A DNA stretch of 43,012 nt from Cohnella phaseoli (lineage in GTDB: Bacteria > Bacillota > Bacilli > Paenibacillales > Paenibacillaceae). The DNA lies in assembly GCF_003386235.1 (NCBI RefSeq), contig NZ_QRDZ01000010.1:170198-213209 (forward strand), in the 5' to 3' direction. A program made the position numbers and the translations under genes. Below, piece by piece: positions 16,032 through 24,051 of the stretch. Each line of letters begins with the position of its first letter. Within the stretch, counting starts at the first letter, position 1. The notes beneath the pieces were generated by a model, which saw only the letters and a list, made by a program, of their open reading frames with translations, made no database searches and was not told where the DNA came from.

Positions 16032-16803
16032 TGTGGTCACCTCCGAGCACGGCTTGAACATTCATGATGTCGTTAAAAAAAGCTTGCCGCGTTTTGCTGC
16101 CGCGATACAGCTCGGAATAAAGCAAGCCGTCCTTCAAAAATACGACGCGGCTGCAGTAGCTTGACGCGACCGGGTCATGCGTTACCATCATGATCGTAAT
16201 GCGGCGATTCCGATTCAATTGCTCCATCGTGCCGAGCAGCGAGGAGGCGGCCTTCGAATCGAGCGCGCCTGTCGGCTCGTCCGCGAAGACGATAGCCGGC
16301 TTATGGATCAACGCCCGCGCCGCGGACGTTCGCTGCCGCTGGCCGCCGGAAATTTCATGCGGATACCGATGAGCGATGTCCAGAATGCCGAGCTGCGAGG
16401 CCATCTCCTGAAATGCGCCCTCCGCTGCCGCTCGGTTCGACTTGCCGAGCGAGACGGGGAGCATGACGTTTTCTTTGACTGTCAGGGTGTCCAGCAAATT
16501 GTAATCCTGAAAGATAAACCCGAGTCTGTTGCGTCGAAACCCGGCTAATTCGGTACTCTTTATCTTCGAGATATCGGAATTCTCGACGACGATTTTTCCT
16601 TCCGTCGCCTTATCGATCGTCGCCAGCACATTGATTAACGTCGATTTCCCCGAGCCGGAAGGGCCCATAATTCCGACGAATTCCCCTTCCATCACCCTTA
16701 GGTCAATGCCCTTCAGCACCTGCTGGACATTGCCTCGGTATCCGTACGATTTACGGACTTGCTGCGCATGCAGCACGGTTTTTTGAATATCGTTAGCACT
16801 CAT
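16018..16803 (-). CDS. Bce-type ABC transporter ATPase
   Basis: A 261-residue ATPase of the MacB/BceA subfamily. Visible are Walker A GPSGSGKST (47-55), the Q-loop in FIFQDYNLLDTLTV (Gln99), signature ISGGQRQR (151-158), Walker B IVFADEPTGALD (171-182) and the switch His in MMVTHD. With the FtsX-like permease it forms a resistance and flux-sensing transporter against cell-wall-active peptides. The ATG has GGGAGG nine bases or less upstream. Its own promoter with a predicted response-regulator operator lies between it and the kinase gene. Confidence 0.95.
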   Translation of the reverse strand: MSANDIQKTVLHAQQVRKSYGYRGNVQQVLKGIDLRVMEGEFVGIMGPSGSGKSTLINVLATIDKATEGKIVVENSDISKIKSTELAGFRRNRLGFIFQDYNLLDTLTVKENVMLPVSLGKSNRAAAEGAFQEMASQLGILDIAHRYPHEISGGQRQRTSAARALIHKPAIVFADEPTGALDSKAASSLLGTMEQLNRNRRITIMMVTHDPVASSYCSRVVFLKDGLLYSELYRGSKTRQAFFNDIMNVQAVLGGDHIDVV

Positions 16804-16835
16804 AGATGATAACCTCCCGCTCTGATCTATCCTTC

Positions 16836-16909
16836 ATTGTAGGGAATCGGATTGCGCCCGTCGCTCGGAACAGATGACAAGCGGGAGAGTTAAGGTGACA
16901 ATCTTGTCA
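16836..16909 (-). promoter_or_regulatory. Bce-response-regulator operator and promoter of the ABC transporter
   Basis: Read on the minus strand: an inverted repeat TGACA-N4-TGTCA (16909-16896), which fits the published TNACA-N4-TGTAA BceR-box pattern. A second half-site TTGTCA follows at 16880-16875, and a -10 box TACAAT at 16841-16836, with no clear -35 (expected for an activator-dependent promoter). The same elements at the same spacings occur at 20975-20902. Confidence 0.8.
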
Positions 16910-16921
16910 TAATGGAGGCCG

Positions 16922-17959
16922 TCATGTCCGAATTTCTCCGAAGGCATGGGGCGAAGCGAAGACCATGTCCATCTCCGTACCTTCATGCAGCGCGGACCGC
17001 ACCGCCAAATGAATCCCGAGCTTGCTCGCCACCGTCTGCGCCAAGTAGAGTCCGAGTCCGGTCGCGGCATTCTGCAGTCTTCCATTGTCTCCGGTAAACC
17101 CTCTATCGAAAATGCGCGGCAAGTCATGGTCGGCCATGCCCGGACCTTCGTCTTTGATCGTTAAACGAACGTGGCCGTTCGGCGAGACGGTTGTCGTCAC
17201 CAGGATTATTCCCCCCTGAGGACTGTATTTAACCGCGTTGGTAAGCAATTGCCGAATGACGAACCGGCACCACTTGCGGTCGGTTGCTACGTAAGCCTCG
17301 TCTCCTTCAAACTCGACGGCTATGTTCTTTTCCATACACCAGGAGGTTAGCTCGCGGACCTCCAGGGCGACAAGCTGCTGGATGCCCGCTTTCTCCAGTA
17401 CGAAATCCGTCTCCAGCGTCGGCAAGCGCGAAATATAGAGCTGCTGGTCGATGAGCAGATGAATCCGCAGCCATTCCGATTCGACGGTGCGGATGACCGG
17501 AAGGCTTCGGTTAGCGTCAATCGTTAATTTCATGGCGGTCAACGGCGCTTTCGCTTCATGCACCCAGGCGGCGACATACTCCTGTTCCAACCTACGCGCC
17601 GTGCGGCTGTCCGCAAGCTGCTGCCGATGCAATTGCCCTGCGGCGAGCAGCAGCCGATGAGTTGCCGCTTCGTGATGAAAGCGGGCAGGTGGCAGCGCGT
17701 CCGTCCAATCTTCCGCCATCTCGTCGGCCAGTTTCTCCAGCGACCGCGCATAGGCCGTTTCTTTACGATAACGCCATCCAAGAAAGACGATCATGGACAA
17801 CAGGAGCAGCAGGTTCAAATAAAGCAGCGACTCGGCCCGAATTGCAATGCCGTTGTCCAGCCAGATCAACAAATCTGCGAAGAGCAAGCTAAGCAGGTAA
17901 TAAACAATCCAGCTGATTCTGTCAGCTATATAACGGAGTAACAAGTCGCTCTCCCTCAT
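16922..17959 (-). CDS. Bce-type intramembrane-sensing histidine kinase
   Basis: A 345-residue kinase with two N-terminal membrane helices (about 14-33 and 44-62) joined by a very short extracellular turn. That is the hallmark of intramembrane-sensing kinases that take their signal from a partner Bce transporter. The phosphoacceptor is His134 in YVAAWVHEAKAPLTAM. The ATPase part shows the N box (RQLLTNAVKYSP), G1 (DEGPGM) and G2 (TGLGLYLAQ). It overlaps the response-regulator gene by 4 bases (ATGA), so the two are co-translated. Confidence 0.94.
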   Translation of the reverse strand: MRESDLLLRYIADRISWIVYYLLSLLFADLLIWLDNGIAIRAESLLYLNLLLLLSMIVFLGWRYRKETAYARSLEKLADEMAEDWTDALPPARFHHEAATHRLLLAAGQLHRQQLADSRTARRLEQEYVAAWVHEAKAPLTAMKLTIDANRSLPVIRTVESEWLRIHLLIDQQLYISRLPTLETDFVLEKAGIQQLVALEVRELTSWCMEKNIAVEFEGDEAYVATDRKWCRFVIRQLLTNAVKYSPQGGIILVTTTVSPNGHVRLTIKDEGPGMADHDLPRIFDRGFTGDNGRLQNAATGLGLYLAQTVASKLGIHLAVRSALHEGTEMDMVFASPHAFGEIRT

Positions 17960-18639
17960 AGCGTAGCCGCCATGTAGCCAAGCCCTTTCTTCGTTACGAT
18001 GGCATCCTCCAGATGGATAGCCGCCAACTTCTGGCGAAGTCGGGTCATATTCGCCGTCAGCGTGTTGTCATTGACAAAACGTTCGTCATCCCACAGCTTG
18101 CGAATCAAGTCATGACGGGAGATAATCGTATCCTTCGCTTTGACGAGCACGGCGAGGATGAAGAACTCATTCTTGGTTAGCATGACCTCGTGACCGTCCT
18201 TGCGGATCAGACCGCGGTTCATCTCGAGGATGGCGCCGTTCCATTCAAGCAGATCGGCCGCTTCGTCCCCGTAGGCGTACGTTCTGCGCAGAATCGCCTG
18301 AATCCGGGCCATCAGCACGTCCATGTGAAACGGCTTCTGAATGTAATCGTCCGCTCCCATATTCATCGCCATCACCATATCCAGAGGATGATCGCGCGAG
18401 GACAGGAACAGAATCGGCACTGTCGATATCGTTCGAATTTCGCGGCACCAGTGAAAGCCGTCGTACATCGGAAGCTGAATATCGATGATGACCAATTGGG
18501 GCTGTGCGGCAATCAACGCGCTCATCACATCGTCAAACCGGTCCGGCCCCGAGACGCGAAAGGACCATTGCTCCAATCGTTCTTTCAACGACCGAAAAAT
18601 GGCGGCATCGTCCTCGATAATAAAGATGTTCATATCCAT
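17956..18639 (-). CDS. Bce-type OmpR-family response regulator
   Basis: A 227-residue regulator with a receiver domain (acidic pocket IIEDD, phosphoacceptor Asp53 in LVIIDIQLPMYDG, conserved Ser/Thr and Lys in FLSSRD and DDYIQKPF) and a C-terminal winged helix (VMLTKNEFFILAVLV, DNTLTANMTRLRQKL, GLGYMA). It should be phosphorylated by the kinase encoded next to it and activate the promoters at 16836-16909 and 20902-20975. The gene is downstream of the surface hydrolase on the same strand, separated by a terminator, so it has its own promoter, which I cannot place securely. Confidence 0.94.
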   Translation of the reverse strand: MDMNIFIIEDDAAIFRSLKERLEQWSFRVSGPDRFDDVMSALIAAQPQLVIIDIQLPMYDGFHWCREIRTISTVPILFLSSRDHPLDMVMAMNMGADDYIQKPFHMDVLMARIQAILRRTYAYGDEAADLLEWNGAILEMNRGLIRKDGHEVMLTKNEFFILAVLVKAKDTIISRHDLIRKLWDDERFVNDNTLTANMTRLRQKLAAIHLEDAIVTKKGLGYMAATL

Positions 18640-18702
18640 TATGACCCCAGCTCCTTCCCGACTGCCAGCGGCATCGACATTCCTATATTATCAATGATTC
18701 GC

Positions 18703-18739
18703 ACGAAAAAAAATAAGGAAACCACTCCCGTGGCTTCCC
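18703..18739 (-). terminator. Rho-independent terminator of the SLH hydrolase gene
   Basis: On the minus strand a 9-bp stem (GGAAGCCAC with GTGGTTTCC, loop GGGA) is followed by TTA and a run of eight or nine T residues. It separates the hydrolase transcript from the response-regulator gene. Confidence 0.88.
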
Positions 18740-18755
18740 TGTATTCCGGTTCGGT

Positions 18756-20840
18756 CTATTCGCTGGGCAGCAGCATCGCGAATAGGAGCGCCGCCATCTC
18801 CTGCTTGTTCAATGCCCGCTTCGAGCCATAATCGGTCGTCCCCTTCGATTCGACCGTTTCCGGTCCGTGCAGCTTCCAGCTTACGACGGAACTGACCGCC
18901 TCGACCGCCCATTCCGACGTACCGGGTGCAAGCGGGACGCTGGCGTTCGGCACCCGAATTCCATTGCCCGCCAGCAAACGGAAGGAGATCACGGCTGCTT
19001 CTTCGCGGCGAATCGGGCGGTTCGGTTCGAACAAGCCGTTGCTCGTTCCGCTCACCAGACCGGACTCCAAGGCGGCTTGCACATCTCCTCGATAAGGTGA
19101 GCCGTCTATGTCTGTGAACGACGACGGATGAGAGGACGGTTGAATGCCCCATATGGCGTTAAACGCATGGATAAAGGCTCCCCGCGTGACGAATTGCTGC
19201 GGCTCGAAAGACTTGGTCGGATCGTCTTGCAGCAAGCCGAGCGATTGCAGAGCAGAAATGTAGGGGGCGTAAGGATGATCGGCCGCGATGTCCGGAAAGC
19301 TTCGGCGAACCTCCGGCAATTTAGCCGCGTAGCTGAACAAATTCAAGTATTTCAGGTCTGTGATGCGGCCGTCGACCGCTTGCTTAAAGGCAAGCGGATT
19401 CCCCAGCTCGTCCACGAACAACAGCTTGCTCGCCTGCTTCAACGAATGGCTGCCGGTGATGTCGCTTACTGTCAGGCTGCCGTCGCCCGCCGCTTCGACC
19501 CGGGTCAGAAACTTGACCCGCAAATCGGAGTACAAGCCTTCGAACCTGGCAAGAGCCGCCTTCGATTGAGGTTTGAAGCCTTCCTGTTTGAAGGTCGTTT
19601 GACGGTCGGCGTAATAATGATCCATGAACGCGGCGAACAGCTCGCTGCGTAAATCGTCGTTGGCGTTGTACGTGACGAAGACGCCCGTTCTGCGGTCGGG
19701 CAGCAGCCATAGCAGCGAACTGAAGCCGAGAATATCGCCGCCTTTGGAGATGACTCGTTCGCCGATGGCTTTGGCCGGTTCGACAGGCGATTCAAAGCCG
19801 TAGGTCATGTCCGGCATAGCCGGATGGATGGACACCCGATAGGTCGACATGGCCTTCACCGATTCCGGCGAAAGGATCGTCTTGCCGTCGGCCGTGCGCC
19901 CGCCGTTCAGGAAGACTCGCATAAACAAGGCCATATCGGAGGCTGTCGATAGCATGCTTCCCTCGGGCCACTCGCGCGGCGATAAGTCGTACAGCGGGAG
20001 CGCATCGTTCGCCGGGTCGTAGGAAACCGCCATTCGGTCGGCCAGCTCTTTCGTCAAGGCGAAGCTGCTGGAGGTCATGCCGAGCGGCTCGAATATATGC
20101 TGCTGCACATAACTTCCGAAGGGCTGCCCGCTTGCTTGCTGGACGATGTAGCCAAGCAGTCTCGACGCAAAATTATCGTACATATACGATGTGCCGGGCT
20201 CGCGTACGACAGGAGGGAATACCTCGAAGATGCTTTCTTTTAACGAAACGGGCTTGAGGGAAGGATCGGTCACATAGCTGGCATCGGAAGGCTCTCGCGC
20301 CTCGAAGCCCGTTGTATGGGTGAGCAAATGTTCGATTGTGACGGGCTTGCCGAACGGATTGGTTATTTTGTATCCGTCCAAGTATGGTTCAATATTGTCC
20401 TTGAGCGCAATTTTTCCTTGTTCGACGAGCTGCAGGGCGGCGACTGCCGTAAAGACTTTGGAAACGGAGGCTATTCGAAAAACGGTGCGGTCGGCGTCTA
20501 CCGGCGATTGCGAGGCCTGGTCGACAATGCCGTAGCCTTTGGAGACGAGCGTTTTTCCGTCTTGGACGACGGATACTGCGACGGCTCCGGCTCTTTGTTT
20601 GACGGCATCCCGAGCGAAGAAAGCATCGAGAAACGCCTCGACTTCCCCGGCATCCCGCGGTCCGTTCGCATAGGCTCCCGCGACGGCTCCGCCCGGGATA
20701 GCAGATTGGCTCGCGGCGGCAGATGTATTCGCAGCTGGCTGCGTCTGCGCCTGCACGCCGGTTTCCCCGGCAAGACTCAGCGCCAGAAGAGCGGCGAGGA
20801 GGCCATACGTGCGGCGGGTCCTTGTTTTATTTTGGTTCAA
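18756..20840 (-). CDS. SLH-anchored serine beta-lactamase-fold hydrolase
   Basis: A 694-residue exported protein: signal peptide (basic KTRTRR, hydrophobic core, AQA), then a family S12/class-C beta-lactamase-like domain with SVSK (nucleophile Ser125, Lys128), YDN (221-223), the HTTG loop and a SKGGD third box (365-369). A linker domain and three SLH domains (FPDIAADHPYAP, FTDIDGSPYRG and a weaker third) follow. It therefore sits on the cell wall and probably acts on peptidoglycan-related or beta-lactam/D-amino-acid ester substrates, which are not determinable here. The frame begins upstream at ATG 20903, but that ATG overlaps the predicted -10 box. TTG 20840, 5 bases after GAGGGAGAGGA, is the supported start. 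Confidence 0.9.
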   Translation of the reverse strand: MNQNKTRTRRTYGLLAALLALSLAGETGVQAQTQPAANTSAAASQSAIPGGAVAGAYANGPRDAGEVEAFLDAFFARDAVKQRAGAVAVSVVQDGKTLVSKGYGIVDQASQSPVDADRTVFRIASVSKVFTAVAALQLVEQGKIALKDNIEPYLDGYKITNPFGKPVTIEHLLTHTTGFEAREPSDASYVTDPSLKPVSLKESIFEVFPPVVREPGTSYMYDNFASRLLGYIVQQASGQPFGSYVQQHIFEPLGMTSSSFALTKELADRMAVSYDPANDALPLYDLSPREWPEGSMLSTASDMALFMRVFLNGGRTADGKTILSPESVKAMSTYRVSIHPAMPDMTYGFESPVEPAKAIGERVISKGGDILGFSSLLWLLPDRRTGVFVTYNANDDLRSELFAAFMDHYYADRQTTFKQEGFKPQSKAALARFEGLYSDLRVKFLTRVEAAGDGSLTVSDITGSHSLKQASKLLFVDELGNPLAFKQAVDGRITDLKYLNLFSYAAKLPEVRRSFPDIAADHPYAPYISALQSLGLLQDDPTKSFEPQQFVTRGAFIHAFNAIWGIQPSSHPSSFTDIDGSPYRGDVQAALESGLVSGTSNGLFEPNRPIRREEAAVISFRLLAGNGIRVPNASVPLAPGTSEWAVEAVSSVVSWKLHGPETVESKGTTDYGSKRALNKQEMAALLFAMLLPSE

Positions 20841-20901
20841 TCTAATCCTCTCCCTCGAAGTTGGAATGCCTGTATGAGGTACAAGCCGTTCGTACAGACC
20901 C

Positions 20902-20975
20902 ATTGTAAAGGATCGTTCGGAGAGGGTCGCTTGATTGTGATGACAATCGGGCGATGGAAGGTTACATTCCTGTCA
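20902..20975 (-). promoter_or_regulatory. Bce-response-regulator operator and promoter of the SLH hydrolase
   Basis: Minus strand: inverted repeat TGACA-N4-TGTAA (20975-20962), half-site TTGTCA (20946-20941), -10 box TACAAT (20907-20902). The distances between the elements (29 and 39 bp between first bases) equal those of the transporter promoter, and most bases between the box and half-site (ACCTT, TC-CCCG) are also shared. This predicts transcription from about 20895 and co-regulation with the Bce transporter. Confidence 0.8.
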
Positions 20976-21013
20976 CGTTGGCGAGCCGATGTGCTGCCAA
21001 GAAGCAGAGGATT

Positions 21014-21040
21014 GATCACAAAATGCGGAGGAGCCGTCAT
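21014..21040 (+). promoter_or_regulatory. Conserved upstream element, copy 1 (before GH105 gene)
   Basis: A 27-base stretch beginning GATCACAAAATGCGGAG is 22/27 identical to 30052-30078, which lies upstream of the SLH enzyme gene of the same locus. It is 47 bases before the GH105 start. It may be a binding or core promoter element for the locus regulator at 26656. No good -35 is present, which would fit an activator-dependent promoter. The role is inferred. Confidence 0.4.
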
Positions 21041-21087
21041 GGGGAACGATGCCCCGTCCTTCTATACTGAGAGAAGGAGTGATGACG

Positions 21088-22170
21088 ATGAGAGATCAGC
21101 AACAATACGAAGAAATTCGAGCTGCCGCCGCATCTGTTTACAATAGGATGACTACGGATGGATCCGGGGATTGGGGAATGGCGATCGACTGCTGGGATTG
21201 GGTGCCGGGGGTCGGTTTGATCGCGATTATGTACTATGGAGAGCAGTTGGAGCAAACGGAAGCAGTACAGTATGTTCACCATTGGATGGAACGCAATGAG
21301 CGCTTGGCCGGAGGAGAGCTTGTTATTAACGCCGTCGCACCTTATACCGTTTTGCCGGCATTGTATGAGCTTACCGGAGAGAAGCGGTACTTGGACAAGG
21401 CCGCCGCGGTAGGAGATTGGCTGTTGCGGGAAGCGCCAAGAACGAGAGAAGGCGCCTTGGAGCATACGGTGACGGAAGCCGCCGCGTTTCCAGAGCAAGT
21501 ATGGGCTGACACCCTCTTTATGTCGGTACTGTTTATGGCTAAGCTCGCTAGAGTGACTGGGCAGGTGAAATATGCCGAAGAAGCGGCGAAGCAATTGGAG
21601 CTTCATTTGCGCCTGCTTCAGGATGAGGCTACGGGCTTGTTATTTCACGGCTGGAATTGCGGTGAAGGCCATCATATGTCCGCCGCCCGTTGGGCCAGAG
21701 CGAATGCATGGGTTATGCTGGCTACGTCATGGATCGCTAAGGAAATCGATCAACTCATCGCTCTACCTGCCTCAATAACGGAGAGATACACCAAACTTGC
21801 CCAGGGCTTGGTCGAAAACCAAGGAGCGGACGGTCTATGGCCGACGGTATTGGATCGCCCTGACTACTATAGCGAAACCTCGGGCAGTGCCGGCATAGCA
21901 GCGGGATTGCTGTCGGGTATACAACTGGGATGGCTGAAGGATGTGTATCTTCAAGCTGTCGAACAGGCTTTGCAAGGCATAATAAGCCATATTGCCGCTG
22001 ACGGGACCGTATTGCAGGTATCCGGAGGTACGCCTGTACTGGAGAGTATAGCTGCCTATAATAGCGTTCCGTGCTATCCATCGCAATACGGTCAAGGTTT
22101 GACCTTAATTTTACTGACAATGGCGGCGGCCATGTACGAAGGGGGCGGCTGCGATGCGACAGCAGAATAA
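21088..22170 (+). CDS. GH105/GH88-type unsaturated glycuronyl (rhamnogalacturonyl) hydrolase
   Basis: A 360-residue cytoplasmic (alpha/alpha)6-barrel enzyme like YteR. It has no signal peptide. Family segments are DWGMAIDCWDWVPGVGL, VAPYTVLPALYELTG, FPEQVWADTLFMSVLFMAKL with the expected catalytic Asp141, HGWNCGEGHHMSAARWARAN and YYSETSGSAGIAAGL. Such enzymes remove the 4,5-unsaturated uronic acid left at the non-reducing end by polysaccharide lyases. The frame extends to 21049, but AAGGAG (21074-21079) is 8 bases before ATG 21088, which is taken as the start. It leads the operon and overlaps the permease gene by 17 bases. Confidence 0.92.
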   Translation: MRDQQQYEEIRAAAASVYNRMTTDGSGDWGMAIDCWDWVPGVGLIAIMYYGEQLEQTEAVQYVHHWMERNERLAGGELVINAVAPYTVLPALYELTGEKRYLDKAAAVGDWLLREAPRTREGALEHTVTEAAAFPEQVWADTLFMSVLFMAKLARVTGQVKYAEEAAKQLELHLRLLQDEATGLLFHGWNCGEGHHMSAARWARANAWVMLATSWIAKEIDQLIALPASITERYTKLAQGLVENQGADGLWPTVLDRPDYYSETSGSAGIAAGLLSGIQLGWLKDVYLQAVEQALQGIISHIAADGTVLQVSGGTPVLESIAAYNSVPCYPSQYGQGLTLILLTMAAAMYEGGGCDATAE

Positions 22171-23071
22171 TGCCCGAACTTCCCGGTCAACCGTTAGCTC
22201 ATGGCGCAGAGCGCTGCAGGAATACGGATGGGGGCTTATCTTCTTACTTCCGGCGATTGCCGTATTTTGCGTGTTTTTGTGGACGCCGATCGCTAAAGGG
22301 ATTTTTTACAGCTTTATGAATGTCGACTTTGTTAGAGGCAACAGCTTTGTCGGTTTGGCCAATTACCGTGAAATTTTTGCGAGCAGCGTGCTGGCCAAGT
22401 CGGTTCTTAATACGCTTTACTACATGCTGTTGTGCGTGCTGATAGGCTTCTGGGTGCCAAGCATCGTATCTATTGCGATCTCGGAGCTGCGATGGTTTAA
22501 AGGGACTATGCGTTTAGTGGTCTACTTGCCCAATATTGTGCCTGCCGTTGTTTTATACGGAATGTGGCAATGGCTGTATGATCCACTAGGACCGGCTAAT
22601 CAGATCGTGTCATGGTTTGGCGGGCACCAGATCATGTGGCTTACGGACAAAAGCATGGCTATGATTTCGATTGTCATTGCGGAGACGTGGCAGTCCTTTG
22701 GAACAGCCGCGCTCATCTATTTGGCCGGGATTGTGAGCATTCCGAAAGACCTGTACGAAGCGGCCGAAATGGATGGCGCAGGCGTCATGCAGCGCATTCG
22801 CTACATTACGATTCCAAGCATTCGTCATCTTTATGTTTTATTGTTTATTTTGCAGCTTATCGGGACTTCGCAAGGCTTCCTGACGCATATGGCTTTAACC
22901 GGAGGCGGACCGAACAATACGACGCTGACCTATATGTATCAGATTATTAATGAAGCGTTCACGAATCTCAACTATGGCAGAGCTTCCGCGATGGGCGTCC
23001 TGATGTTCATTGTATTGGCGACTTTATCGATTGTCATGTATTCCATTCAAGGAAGGAGCAAGCAGGCATGA
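22154..23071 (+). CDS. Sugar ABC transporter permease (MalF/UgpA type)
   Basis: A 305-residue membrane protein with about six segments and the EAA loop YEAAEMDGAGVMQRIRYITI (about residue 196). It pairs with the next gene to import the oligosaccharides that the GH105 and PL22-like enzymes process. It starts at ATG 22154 inside the end of the GH105 gene, with AAGGGGG about 8 bases upstream, and overlaps the following permease by 4 bases. Confidence 0.93.
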   Translation: MRQQNNARTSRSTVSSWRRALQEYGWGLIFLLPAIAVFCVFLWTPIAKGIFYSFMNVDFVRGNSFVGLANYREIFASSVLAKSVLNTLYYMLLCVLIGFWVPSIVSIAISELRWFKGTMRLVVYLPNIVPAVVLYGMWQWLYDPLGPANQIVSWFGGHQIMWLTDKSMAMISIVIAETWQSFGTAALIYLAGIVSIPKDLYEAAEMDGAGVMQRIRYITIPSIRHLYVLLFILQLIGTSQGFLTHMALTGGGPNNTTLTYMYQIINEAFTNLNYGRASAMGVLMFIVLATLSIVMYSIQGRSKQA

Positions 23072-23940
23072 GAGGCGAAGAACGGAGCATTCTGTCCTCC
23101 TTTGATTACACCAAGAAAAGCGTGCGGATCGGCTACGCGATTATGCTGCTTGCACTTGCTGTTCTAGCGGTTATGATGCTGTACCCCTTTGGCACGACCA
23201 TTTTCTCCTCCTTTAAAACCAGAGCGGAAATTTTCACCTTTCCGCCTAGCTTCTTGCCGCAGCAGTTGGAATGGAGCAATTATAAGGAAGGGCTGCAATT
23301 TGTAAATTTAACCCGGGGCTTTGCGAATACGCTGCTGTTATTTGCAGGGAACGCGATCTTTTCGCTAATTGTGATCGGACTGGCTTCCTTCAGCCTCTCC
23401 CAGATGAAGCTGCCGTTTCGCAAAGGCCTTATTTTGTTTTTTATGAGCACGCTGATGATTCCAAGCGCTACCTATTTAATCCCGAATTTTTTGAACCTGA
23501 AAAGCTTGGGGCTGATCGATTCCTATTGGGCGTTTTGGCTGCCGGCCGCCGCGAATGCCTTTCATATTATGCTGCTCAAGAGCTTTTTTGACGGAATTCA
23601 CAAAGAGCTGTTCGATGCGGCGCGAATCGACGGAGCTTCGGAGGTGCGTTGCTTTTTCCAAATGGCCGTCCCGTTGTCCATTCCCGTGTTCTCGACGCTG
23701 CTTATTTTTGCTTTTACATCGACCTGGAATGATTGGTATTGGCCTTCGTTAGTGCTGACTACACAAGCGAAATATCCGATTGCCTCCATGGTTTACCGCA
23801 ACATCATCGAGTCTAGCATTATTCCTTGGAATATTAAGTTCAGCGTGTTGACGATCATTATGATTCCGCCGCTTCTGTTCTTTTTGATCTTCCAAAAAAA
23901 CATTATGCACGGCTTGAATCTATCGGGTATAAAAGGTTAA
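23068..23940 (+). CDS. Sugar ABC transporter permease (MalG/UgpE type)
   Basis: A 290-residue membrane protein with the MalG-type N-terminus (LYPFGTTIFSSFKTRAEIF) and EAA loop FDAARIDGASEVRCFFQMAV. It starts in an ATGA overlap with the preceding permease. There is no ATPase gene nearby, so a shared MsmX-type ATPase is presumed. Confidence 0.93.
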   Translation: MRGEERSILSSFDYTKKSVRIGYAIMLLALAVLAVMMLYPFGTTIFSSFKTRAEIFTFPPSFLPQQLEWSNYKEGLQFVNLTRGFANTLLLFAGNAIFSLIVIGLASFSLSQMKLPFRKGLILFFMSTLMIPSATYLIPNFLNLKSLGLIDSYWAFWLPAAANAFHIMLLKSFFDGIHKELFDAARIDGASEVRCFFQMAVPLSIPVFSTLLIFAFTSTWNDWYWPSLVLTTQAKYPIASMVYRNIIESSIIPWNIKFSVLTIIMIPPLLFFLIFQKNIMHGLNLSGIKG

Positions 23941-24051
23941 GCACGGAGAATTGATCATCACAATCATTGAATAAATCATCGTTCGTCAAAGCCGATGAGG
24001 ATATGCTTGGTTTGCAGTAAATACTAAAGCATAGAGGAAGGGGCAAGGAAA

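Noticed and set aside
21062..21067. TATACT as -10 box of the GH105 operon
   Set aside because: The start of transcription would lie within the ribosome site at 21072-21079, and no -35 is present.
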